NCBI RefSeq assembly: GCF_000499845.2
Contig: NC_023750.2
Span: 31,260,369-31,324,368, forward strand
Direction: 5' to 3'
Length of the DNA stretch: 64,000 bases
Source: Phaseolus vulgaris
Lineage: Eukaryota; Streptophyta; Magnoliopsida; Fabales; Fabaceae
Position 1 is the stretch's first letter; each line of letters starts with the position of its first letter. The position numbers and the translations under genes were made by a program. The notes under the pieces are model-generated. The model searched no databases and was not told the origin of the DNA. It saw only the letters and a list, made by a program, of their open reading frames with translations. Below, piece by piece: positions 23,201-33,985 of this stretch.

Positions 23201-26200
23201 CAAGTTATTAAATAAATTTGTATTAATATAAAAAAAATTATATGTTATTTATTTGAAAAAATATATAATTTTATTAAATAATATTATATTTGAAAAGAAT
23301 TACACCATTGTACTCCGATATTCTCATATTATATTAATATAATGGTCAATTTTTTAGAAAAAGAAAAAAAACTAGCTTACAAAAAATGGGTCTAAAATAT
23401 GAAAAATCAGTAAAAATCAAATCACGAGTCAATAAAAAATACTTAAAACATTATTCTTTTTTTAAATTTTTAATGTTTAAATTTATTATTTTAATTATAT
23501 ATGTGTGTGTCATTAAAACTTGCATCTAATTATTGCTTCTATTTTTATGTGTACTTTAAATTAGTGGTGGATCTAGAAAATTGTTTTAACAGAGATAAGA
23601 AAATAGTTTATAATATTTATAAAAGATATTAATTTTCGTAAACAAGTATATAATTTCATGACAAGAAATCTAAAATATTTAAGTTTAAATAAATTATAAT
23701 TGTCTTTTACACACTTTTATACTATAAAAAAATAAATATTATTAATTTCAAAAGTACATATATAATTGGATATAGAGTACACTATTTATTTTTTACCATC
23801 TTACAAATTCAATAGACCTATTGTATTTAATAGGAGGACAAACTAATATTTTAGAAAGAACAAATAATATTACATATATTTGAATTAAAAAATTAAAATA
23901 TCAGAAGGACAAATTGTCCACACCTTTTAACATTGGTTATAATAATATCTATATGAAAATATAGTTATTATTAAGAAATGGATTTGTCGATTTAGATTTC
24001 TAACTTCATATTTCTTACATATTCATACATTTTGAAAATTTTAATATCATATTAAAAAATAAATTTTAAATCTAATTTAATTTAAGTTTATATAAGATAA
24101 GATCCGACATCTACTTATATAATATATTTAATCAACGTGAGATTCCTAATCATTATTTTAATTATTAATTATATTAAATTATGATATTATACTTTTAGAG
24201 ACATATTTCTACATTAATATTTTGTGTGTGCACTCTGGAATAAGACAGCAATAATCACTACAATTAAAAAGTCAATTACAATAATTTTAATGGGCTTTAG
24301 TGTATGCATAATCATCTTAATTAGAGGATGGTAGTATAAATGTAAATCATCAATTAAGATGTAGTGAAGAATGTTAGAGTGTGTGCATTGAATTAGACAG
24401 CAGTAATGATAAACAGTGGAGGGTGTTGAAGATGGTTATGATTACAAAGCACTGCACCAAATGTTGGCATTTGAAAAAGTAAGTTAGTTGGTGCTGCTTT
24501 TGAACACTTTCATGATGTCCAAGAAAATCATCGTCTTAGTTATAGGATTCTCTTTTCAACTCTTGTTTTTACCAAAATCACTTTAATTATTCAATTGTGA
24601 TTTTTCACAGAATAATTAATAACCAATAAACACACTAATTGTTACTTTTAGATTATTTTTTCTCAAAATAATTGGATTGGAAAAATAATTAGTAGCCAGC
24701 TATACATTGGCTAATTAAATAAATGGTTTAATTAAATTTTTAAAATTTATATATTTTTTAATTTTTGTAGATTTTAAAATATTTGTTTTTAATTTTTATA
24801 AAATGTGTAAATTTTACTTTTAATTTCATTTTTCATTTTCATTTCTCTAAATTTTTAAACCACTATTTTTAGTTTACAATATTTCTTTTAGGATAGATAA
24901 ATAACATTTATTTTATATATTTGAAGAGTTTTTTAGGTTTCTATAAATGATATTATATTACAAAGTATTGTACCCCACTTGACCTTTTGATTAATAAATC
25001 AGCAGTTAAGTAACATCATATAATACTAAAAATTAAACCAATGATTTTCAATTTTAAAGAGATTAAAATTACAAAAATCACAATAGAAAAAATCACTAAT
25101 TTTATGGAGAATAAAAGCATGTTTAGACCTTACTTTTTGCTTTCTCCTAAAGTTATATTTTACGTTACTTAAGTTTTAATTTTGTTAATACAGATTGTAA
25201 ATAAATGTATGATTTCAAATTACTAGGATTTTCGTTATTGATTAATAATTTATCAAGAAACTAAAATTACACAATTATATTATTGGAGATTCAACGGAGA
25301 TTATTGAAATTCAAAGGACTAAACTATGTAGAGAGAAAAAAAAAAAAGGTACCGTTTACAAAAAAAATAAAATAGAAACTTAAAAAATTTGGTATCTTAA
25401 AAACTTAAAAATGACTTTAAAATAGAAATACGTTATCGATCAAATTAATGCTATCAATAAAATTGCTTAATTTTTTTTATAATTATTAAAGGGGACACTT
25501 AGACAATTAAGTAAATTATTAGTAGTACGTTTAACTATGAGGAATCAAAATTGAGTCCTATTCTAGCTTTAAGTGTTAAGAAAGCAAGTGAGTGCTTTTT
25601 CACTTTACTTTTTCTTTTTCTTTCACATTCCCTCTCTTGGGCATTATTATTTGTGGGATTCGTGGCATATATTTTTATCATCTTACTCTTCTTTGCAAGT
25701 TCCTTTGTCTTTGTTCCCCATTCATTTGGTTTTTCCAAAATTTCCAAGGTCTTTGTTTCATGTGGAAAAGATGAAGAGATTAATCTATAGTTAAATAATA
25801 AAAAATGGATTTTTCATTATATATACATGTGCAAGGCATTTAATCACTATGTTAACTTGTCCAATTTATTTCCTAACTGTATAAGTTTTCTATAAATATT
25901 TTTAGAAGAATAAAATAAAAAATAATATTTTTTCATTGATTAAAATTAATTTATGTATAAAATAGTTTTAGATGCTATATTGATAAAGATGAAAAATAAT
26001 CTACAAAAAAAATCATAAAAGAAAAAGTAATTAATTACTTACATAAATTAAACTTAGACTCAATTTTTTTAATAGGTTAAGCTTAACCTTTCAATTGAAC
26101 TAAATTAAATAAAGAGGAGATTGCACTTATTTTCTTAGAAGATAAACTAAATAACACCTACATTCTCTCTAGTTTTAACATAAGAATTATATTTTTATTA

Positions 26201-26842
26201 TTTTTAATAAATGAAAATTATCCGTCTTATATTTTTAATAAAAGGGTATTCATTCTTTTATTTTGTTTTAAAATTATTATATTAACTAAAATTTAAATAA
26301 AAAAATTAAGAAAATCAAATACTGTTTTAAAATATAAAATTAAAGAAATTTTTATAAATAGTAAATGTAATTTTGTTTTCTTTAATAAACCAGTGAAATT
26401 GAGTGATCAGTGTTTTTTTCACCCAGTTTTGCATGGATGGATGCTGTTTAGTAGGGTGCATTAACCAGATATGTGGGTTTCGTACCAGCATGAAACACAG
26501 TTTGTCCCAGAAGAACATAAAGCAAACAAAAATGCAACGAATATTCATGTTTAGAAAATGAAATTCATGCTTTGTAGGGAAAGAGAACTATTGAAACACT
26601 ATTGTATTAGCAGCCAAACTGGTGAAGAAAAATCCAGAAGTACAACTTGAAATGACCAAAAGTAAAAGAAAAGGTAAAAATAACAAAACTTACAACAACA
26701 GAAGCAAGAAACAAAAGTTGGAAAGAAATTGAGTGAATATTCTTTGCATGATTTATGTTGTATAGCATTAAAGCAAGCAAACTGGATTGTTCTTCACCAG
26801 GTATGCAATATGTGTTATGTCTCAATCACTATAACTTAAAAT
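20276..26842. other. Long AT-rich intergenic region
   Basis: About 6.5 kb with no supported gene. Frames such as 21351-21545, 22268-22531 and 25551-25790 are low-complexity or hydrophobic chance frames. Local structures are microsatellites near 21822-21845 and 21929-21955, a tandem duplication near 23101-23185 (ATATTTTGAAAAGG(C/T)AATATTTT twice), and two similar GTGTGTGCA...AGACAGCA(A/G)TAAT blocks near 24227 and 24384. The last few hundred bases probably contain the 3'UTR of the receptor kinase. Confidence 0.5.
21822..21845. repeat. (AT)n microsatellite
   Basis: About twelve TA units. A similar run with one interruption lies at 21929-21955. Confidence 0.85.
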
Positions 26843-29800
26843 TCATTGTATTTCCTCTTGTCCTTCAGAAGGGCATTGGATCAACTCCAATATATTGATT
26901 ACCTCAGCCATGTCTGGACGCTTTGAGGGCACTTGTGATGCACAAACCAACCCCAATTTTATCACAGGAACTGCTTCCTCTGCAGCAAAATTACCCTTAA
27001 GATTTTCATCAACACATTGCTCCACTTTGCCATCATCCAATGCACTCCTCACCTTGTCACAAAGAACAACCACATCATCCTCCATGTATTCCACTGGTCT
27101 TTTTCCTGTCACCACCTCCAAAATCAAAATTCCAAAACTATATACGTCACACTTCTCAGTTATCTTGACTGTGCGGCAAGCAAACTCAGGAGCCATGTAT
27201 CCAAGTGCACTTTGAATTTTGCTGCTCAAAACACAAGGATCTAGCATTGGCAGTAGCCTCACCAAGCCAAAGTCTCCTATCTTTGGCTCATCAGAACAAT
27301 CTATGAAGACATTTGTTGACTTTAAATTATAATGAATTAGCTCCATTTGGTGCAAATGGGCCAACCCTCTTGCAATTCCAAGAATGATCTTGAACCTTTT
27401 TCTCCAAGAAAGTGTATTTTTGCTACTATCATCATCATCATGTAGAAGCTTTTGCAAACTCCCTCTGGCTAGGTACTCATAAATTAGGAGCTGCAAGGAT
27501 GGAGTCCAATAATAACCTTCAAGTGCCACAAGATTTTGATGCTTGATTTTCCCAAGCATTTTAACCTCTCTCTCAAAGTCTTCTTGTAACTTGGTTAAGG
27601 TGGACACTGTAAGCTTCTTGATTGCAACATAATGACCATCTCTAAGGACAGTGCAATAAACAACTCCAAATCCACCGCGACCTATTTCACTGTCTTTGTT
27701 AAGAAGATTATGAGTACCATCAGCAAATTCCGCATCACCATAAAACATCACAAGCTTGCCACACTTTGGATCATTCCCTGGTGAACCGCTATAGTCCTCA
27801 CCTCCAGAGAATATAAATGGAGCAGCAGAAAGAGAAATTGAAGACCTCACGTGAATATTTAGAACAGTAACAACCACCACGCCAATGACAATAAAAATAG
27901 CAGCACCAATAGCAATAAGGACAGAGATACTGAGCATAATCTTATGGTGATGGTTTTGTACGGAAGAGCCAGGATTGGAGTAAGAAGAATTGGGATTTAG
28001 CACAATAGGCTTTGGATGAACAGAAGGGCATGAGTGATTAACAACAGAACCACATAACAATGGATTACCAGAGACAGATGAAGGAGAGATGGTATTGAAG
28101 AAGCCACCCACTGGTAGCTCACCTTGAAGGTGGTTGTACGAAACATTAAACGAGAAAAGGTTGGAAAGATTTGTCAACTCCTTTGGTAAGCTTCCAGAGA
28201 GTTCATTCCATGAGAAATCCACATCCTGAAGATTGGTTAGGTTTGCTATGGCTGAAGGGATTGAGCCAATAAGCTTGTTGTGAGATAAATTCCTGTAACA
28301 TTCCATTGAAATGCAGAAAGGGGAAATAATCAGAAAAAATTGTAGACTCAAACACGGTATTTCAATTTTCATAACTAAAATAGAACCAAGGAAAGGTTTA
28401 TGAAACAACTCAAGTAAATTATATTATGAAGAATAAAGCATGAAAAATGGAAGCAATGATAGAGTGCTTACAGAAATGTTAGTTCTGAACACTTGTCAAT
28501 TTGGGCTGGAATTCTCCCACTTAGGAAGTTCTTTTGTAGCCTCATTTCACTGACTGATATTGCCCCTTCTATTTCAGAAGGAATGCTTCCATTAAGCTTG
28601 TTGTCACTTAAGTCAAGAATGTACAAAGATTTAAGTTCTCCTATACTCACAGGAATAGAACCTGAGATATTGTTGGTGGACAAATTCAAGACATGCAAGC
28701 TACCAAGACCTCCAATTCCAAATGGAAGTTGGCCAGAAAATGCATTTGATGACAAATCCAAAACCTGAAGGCCGTGAAAAGATACAGGAATGGAAGTAAG
28801 TGAGGGATAATTTCCCTCACTGAAGCTATTCCCAGAAATAGAGATACTTTGTAAACCCATCCTAAATATCCATGAAGGAAGATGGCCTGCCAAGTGATTG
28901 TGGCTGATGTCAAGAGTCAAAAGCTTAATGCAGTTTACCATCAACTCTGGCAGGTTTCCCGTGATCTGATTCCTTGAAAGATTCAACCTACTCAGCAAGT
29001 CAAGATTTCCTATTGACTTTGGAATCCAACCGGAAAATCTATTCGCAGAAAGATCCAATATATCTAGACTTTTCATTTCTCCAATCCAATGTGGAATTCC
29101 ACCTGTGAATGAATTCCCTTGCAGGCTGAGGAATGTGCATGAGGAGAGCTTTTGCATTGACTCAGGAAGTCTCCCAGAGAGAGAATTGCCACTGAAATCA
29201 ACCATCTTCAAAAGCAAGCAGTCTCCAATATGCTCGGGAATCTTACCAGTGAAGAGGTTCCTCCCTAGCCTCAACTCCCTCAAATCAATAAGATTCCGAA
29301 TTCCTTCTGGAATCTCTCCCTCCAGCAAGTTGTTTGAAAGATCAATTGATTGTAGTCTCCTCAAAAACCACATTCCAGATGGCAGTTCCCCATGTATCTG
29401 ATTAGAGGAAAAGTTCACAACTGCCAAAGAGTAGCAGGAGCTCAAAGAATCAGGAATTTTACCTGTGAGGTTGTTGTTGGCAAATGATAATACTCTCAGA
29501 GACCAACATTGCTGGAAAATCTCATTTGGAATTAGCCCAGAGAGGTTGTTCTCACTCAAATCAACAACTTGTAAATCACCAATGCCGAGAAGGTCAGGAG
29601 CAATGGTCCCTTTGAAGTTGTTCCTAGAAAGGGACAGAATCTGAAGGAACTGCAGTTTCAAAAGGCCTCTATCAATGTGACCAGAAAGCGAGAATCCATC
29701 AAGAACAAGAGAAGACACCCTATTGTTTACAGGATCACATTTGACACCAACCCAGTTGCAGGGACTATAATCATCTGCATTCCACGTAGAGAGTTTTCCT

Positions 29801-29940
29801 TTTGGATCTTCTAGACCAGCCTTGAACGTAATCAACCCCAACACATCATCGTTGAAAGAAGGATTTATTGAGATCACTAGGAATGGATAACAAAAAACAA
29901 AACAAAGCGATAGGAATGGGATGAATTGCACTCGCTTCAT
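26843..29940 (-). CDS. Leucine-rich repeat receptor-like kinase, PXC2/IRK type, two exons
   Basis: The coding exons are 29940-28472 and 28292-26843, giving 972 residues. Residues 1-25 form a signal peptide (MKRVQFIPFLSLCFVF), followed by an LRR cap (WNADDYSPCNWVGVKC), about twenty LRRs, one membrane segment near 608-635 and a cytoplasmic kinase domain. The glycine loop GRGGFG is at 694-699, VAIKK has Lys 715, and DFG starts at 830. The catalytic loop reads HYNLKSTN (810-817), so the HRD aspartate is Asn. As I recall, Arabidopsis PXC2 and IRK also have HYN there, and length and C-terminus (VIKLGLVCASQVPSKRP, ILELIQCPS) agree. An atypical or scaffold receptor is inferred. I chose MKRV over the in-frame Met ten codons earlier because it places the signal peptide at the N-terminus. 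Confidence 0.93.
28293..28471 (-). other. Intron of the receptor kinase gene (179 bp)
   Basis: On the minus strand the donor is CATTTCT|GTAAGC and the acceptor GTTACAG|GAATTTATC. Removing it joins TFL to NLSHNKL within an LRR and keeps the frame (phase 2). Family members often have an intron in the LRR region. Confidence 0.9.
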
Positions 29941-30990
29941 CAGAGTAATATCTATATTGTAGCAATGCATTCAGTGGAGCGCTTCATGAATTTTTCAGAA
30001 AGCAACTATTTCCTTACAGAAACGCACTGCCATTCCATTTTGCTTACATACGGTAGATAAAGGTTGGCGGGTCCCAATAAAGCATAGTGTATAAACCAAA
30101 GGAAAACAAACAACCACCTTATCACGCACAAGTATAAGAAAGTTTCAAGTGCAAGAAAAATAATGAGAGAGAGAGGCACAAAGGTGCTAGTGTTATTATA
30201 CTACTGCAACAGTAGCAGTAGAAAGGACACAAAAAAGTGGGAGTAACAATCAAATCCTCGGTGGATATAAACAAAAAGAGCAGTAAAAACAAACGAAAGA
30301 AGAGACTATACTAGACAGAAGACAGTAACCATGTGAGGGTGAAAAAAAAAAGAACAAAGTAAAGTAACTTCAGAAAACTCACTTTCTGCTTTTCAAACTT
30401 CAGAATTCCAAGGAGGAATGGTGATCATTGCACTCACAGAAGAGAAGAAGTTTTGAATATATTTTTCAAGTGGGGTGACGCAACACAGTGTTTCTAAAAA
30501 GAAAACAAATAGTTGGTATTTGTAGAGAAAAGTGCAGTGAAATTACACAAGCAAAGCAGAAACAAGAGATCTCACCATATACAGTGACATGGTGAAGGAA
30601 AACTCTAGAAGCCTTCTTGAGAATGTAATATCCATATGACATGAATAAAACAGTGGTTAAAACTTGAGGGCGGGGTTGAGTTGAGCCTTGTGAGCTGAAA
30701 TTGGAACCAAGAAGAGTTTGTTTTATAGAAGCTGCTAAAAGAGCATGGATAGGGAGCAGAGCTAAGAATAAGAAGCTGACAGAAGGCAGAGAGATTGAAA
30801 GAGAAAGTGAGTACAAAAAACCATGGTTCCGATCAAAGTCCTGTTTTTCTAGGACTTGTTGTTGGTGTTCATCTTCTTCTGGTTCTGAAAAAGAGAGTAA
30901 AGTGATAAATTTAAAGAGAAAGAGTGAAAGAGAGAGTGTGACAGGAGAGAAGCTTTTTTCTATTGTGTGCTTTGGCATGGCCTATGGGGG
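29941..30990 (-). promoter_or_regulatory. Probable 5' leader and upstream region of the receptor kinase gene
   Basis: No other gene is supported here. The minus strand at about 30990-30700 is pyrimidine-rich (CTCTCTCTTTCACTC), typical of plant leaders. A possible donor TATATG|GTGAGA occurs near 30575, suggesting a 5'UTR intron ending close to the start codon. A frame starting ATGTCATATGGATATTAC (30642, MSYGYYILKKASRVFL) could be an upstream ORF crossing that donor. The 170-codon frame at 30466-30978 looks like leader read by chance. No clear TATA box was found. Confidence 0.4.
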
Positions 30991-30999
30991 AAGTTGCTA

Positions 31000-32826
31000 T
31001 GGTGTGCATGGCGTGGCATATGGCTCTGTGGGTCAAACCAGAATCATGGGTGTGAACAAGATTGTTGTGCTTTAAGACAACTTTTTCATCTGACGTGGTT
31101 CGGACGCATGATTATGATCCTTATTATTCATGCTCATGCTCTTTTGCAAGTAGGAGCAAGAGAAAGCTATATTAAAAAAATAATTAATAACAGTGAACAT
31201 CGTTGCAAGTTGTTAATTCTGTTTTTTAAGTCCTTCTGTGTTAACATCAAGTTAAAGGATTTCAGCAACTTTTCGCTCCAATTGTTCAACTTCTTTTTAA
31301 AAATTAAAATGAGTCTAGCAAATACAAATCTTTAAATTATTTTTTTAATGTAAAGAAAGAGTTTTTAACAATAATTCTTCTTATACGTGTTATCTATCAA
31401 AAAGATGTGTAAAGTTACAGCATAATGCTACTCACTGGACATGTTCACAAGAAGGAAACCAACAAAAAAAAGTGGTTCAATGGGTTGGAATCAATGCGTC
31501 ATGCAATATCAGAAGTTGCAGATTCCATATTTTTGAAAGGAGGTTATCCATTGAAGGTATATAAAAAAAGTGTGCAACATGTTGAAATTGATCTCAAATT
31601 GGAATAATAGATTTTTTTTCATCGCAGAACAAAATTAAAGTTTAGTTCATGCAAATAAAAAGATCCACACAAGTAGAAAATATCTTGCTAATGACAGTAC
31701 CACACCTTAGGATCTGAATTAAGAAATCAATAATGAAAAACCTTTAATTGAAAAACAAGTTGAGAATGCATTTGAAATTATGCAAATTTGTTAAGAAAAT
31801 TTTTAGCCAATGTTTAAGTACACTAATCAGCTGTTGACAACTTTAAATAATGTCTGTAAAATCTGACGGAAATAATCGTCTGGAATTTCCATGTAGATTT
31901 CATCACTAACTTCAACAAGGACATGGTGAACTGCAAGAGTTTAGAAGTTGCTTAGCATTAGCAGGAATCTTGGACTCCTCCGTTCTCCGAGTACCTTTCA
32001 AATAATTCTAAAAATTAAATGCTTTAATATTTTTTTTTATATTTATTACCATCAATTATTATTATAATCTATACCTTATGATTCCCATAATAATTTTAAA
32101 AAAAAACTGTTTACAATTTGTAGCCTGTATTTTAGTGGATACAATTAATTATTGATTTTACTTTTATTAATATATTTAATTTTTTATTTTTATAATTCTT
32201 TTAAAATATAGTAGAGATTTAAGTAAAATTTCATAAATTTATTTTTTATAAAATTAGTAAATTTAAAATTTTGTTAATTAATATGAATAGTTAAATTGCA
32301 TGATTTTTACTTGAAAAATTAGAGAATTTGAATCTTATATAGTACTTAGGATTTGTCAATAGTCTGAATAAATGATAAATTGTAGGTAAAATAATATTTA
32401 AAATAAAATAAAATATTATTATTCGTGTATTTATATTAAGAGTGTAGATTTATAATTTATTTTAATAAATAAAAATATATTATAAATACAAATTTTAATA
32501 CAAATTGATATTTGAGATGTCTTTTTGCGTATTATTCAAAAGAAATAAAATTATTGTTAACCAATATCTTCATTAATCCATCATTCATATTTTTTTATAT
32601 AATTTTTACTATTTTATCAATTATAAAAAATAGATACGATGTTTAGGTTTTATGGTAGTTAGCAATATGATATTTGTTACTCGTAATCTATGTTATAATG
32701 TTGAATTAATAAAAGAAATATCATTGGTAGTATCCATACCTATATATAGAGGGGATTTCCCATTATAACTGTTTTTGGTTATATAAAAAATTGTTCCTAT
32801 TTTATTTTTATATCAATATTTCATTT
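31000..32826. other. Intergenic region upstream of the receptor kinase
   Basis: AT-rich. The only coding-like piece is the possible exon at 31827-31930. The 60-codon frame at 31425-31607 has no recognisable motif. Confidence 0.45.
31827..31930 (-). pseudogene. Possible orphan terminal exon, unidentified
   Basis: On the minus strand an acceptor-like CTCTTGCAG is followed by a 34-codon open stretch (HHVLVEVSDEIYMEIPDDYF, then RQILQTLFKVVNS) and a stop. The composition is protein-like, unlike the surrounding AT-rich DNA. I do not recognise the family and see no upstream exons, so this may be a gene fragment or chance. Confidence 0.25.
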
Positions 32827-33980
32827 TGTTCCCGCAGGTTGACCAGGGTCGTCTTTATGCGTGGCTTGTCCTCACGAGCTAGGGCACCTTCGTTCTGCTC
32901 CGTCTGTGAGTACCTGAAAAGAAGTGAACAAAAGGGGCGCCCTCGCGGCCGTTTGCACTCCGACGATCAAGTCAGCTAGCGAGAAACATCAAAGGTGACG
33001 CACCTCCGTATTGAACATCGTGACTGGATGCTCTGAAGGTGGTCGAAAATACTGAGTAACTAATGTTGTGTTGCCCTAATTGTCCGTGCGTACAGTGGGT
33101 GCGTCGTGAAACAACTAGGGTTTGTGACTCTGTGTAAATTGTGAGAATTAGGTCAAAACTCCCCCTCTTTCAAACGTTCCAAAGCCCCTTTTTATACACC
33201 TCCCACATTTAAAGCGCATTAAAGCGCATTGAAAGCGTATAAAAACATGCCTTGAAACGTTCGAAACTTAACTGAATTAATGCGTACCTTAGCGAACTTT
33301 TAGGAAAGCCTTGATGTTTTCAGTGCTTATTGTCACGTGTTCTTCTGACTTGACCGCTGCTCTACACAGAGGGCCTCACAACGCCGTAATCCAACTTAGG
33401 GTTATTCCATTGTGTGAGTCCTCTTTCCTCAAAGTGCATCTGGCGTGGGGGATGACTCTCTGGGTGCCAACTCATGTGCCCCAGCCTCTAGTCATTCGTC
33501 CTAGGAGTGTATCTACCTTTCTCTCGTACCATCATGCACGTAGTTCTCCCCTGGGCGTGGCCCTCTCATGGGTTGTATCGGCCCCAGGATCTCCCATCGG
33601 TGGCATGGGTACTTCACGAGTGAGGTTACTCTCTACTGGTACTAGAACTATGGCCTTGAAGCCTCCTTTCTCTTCTTTTTATTACTGTTCTGGGCTGCGT
33701 CTTAACCCGACGATGCTTCAACCTGGTGATACCCTCTTCTGGCGACGCCTTACTTTGGTGACGCCTTCTCTTGGCGACGCCTCGTCTTGGCGACGCCTTA
33801 CTTTGGCGACGCCTTCTCTTGGCGATGCCTCGTCTTGGCGACGCCTTGTCTTGGCGACGCCCCCAAGCGGTCAGTCTGTTGACTTCCTTCCTTGGACTCC
33901 TCAAGTGGTCCCACTATATGTTGACTTTGACTTAATCGTTGACTTTGACTTTGGTCAACGCCCGGGGACGGGACGGTACA
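32827..33980 (-). repeat. Solo LTR of a Tat-like Ty3/gypsy element (1154 bp)
   Basis: It is flanked on both sides by CATTT (32822-32826 and 33981-33985), a perfect 5-bp target duplication. Minus-strand termini are TGTACCGTCCC and GCGGGAACA. There is no internal domain, so the element was lost by LTR-LTR recombination. The minus orientation follows from a TATA box (GGTGTATAAAAAGG, about 33190-33203) and from a U5-like block (gacttgatcgtcggagtgca) shared with the LTRs of A, B and C. The 277-codon frame at 33311-34144 is an LTR reading with no protein features. Confidence 0.9.
33725..33868. repeat. Minisatellite of 14-16 bp units inside the solo LTR
   Basis: About nine copies of (T)TGGCGACGCCT(T/C)-type units, with minor variants such as TGGTGACGCC and TGGCGATGCC. 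The GGCGACGCC core makes it GC-rich against the surrounding AT-rich DNA. Confidence 0.85.
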
Positions 33981-33985
33981 CATTT

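Noticed and set aside
25551..25794. Hydrophobic 79-codon frame that might be a small membrane protein
   Set aside because: T-rich DNA gives hydrophobic peptides in all three plus frames here. There are no promoter, splice or family features.
30466..30978. 170-codon minus-strand frame upstream of the receptor kinase
   Set aside because: Low-complexity Ser/Leu/Phe-rich reading of a pyrimidine-rich leader. A leader exon explains it better than a protein.
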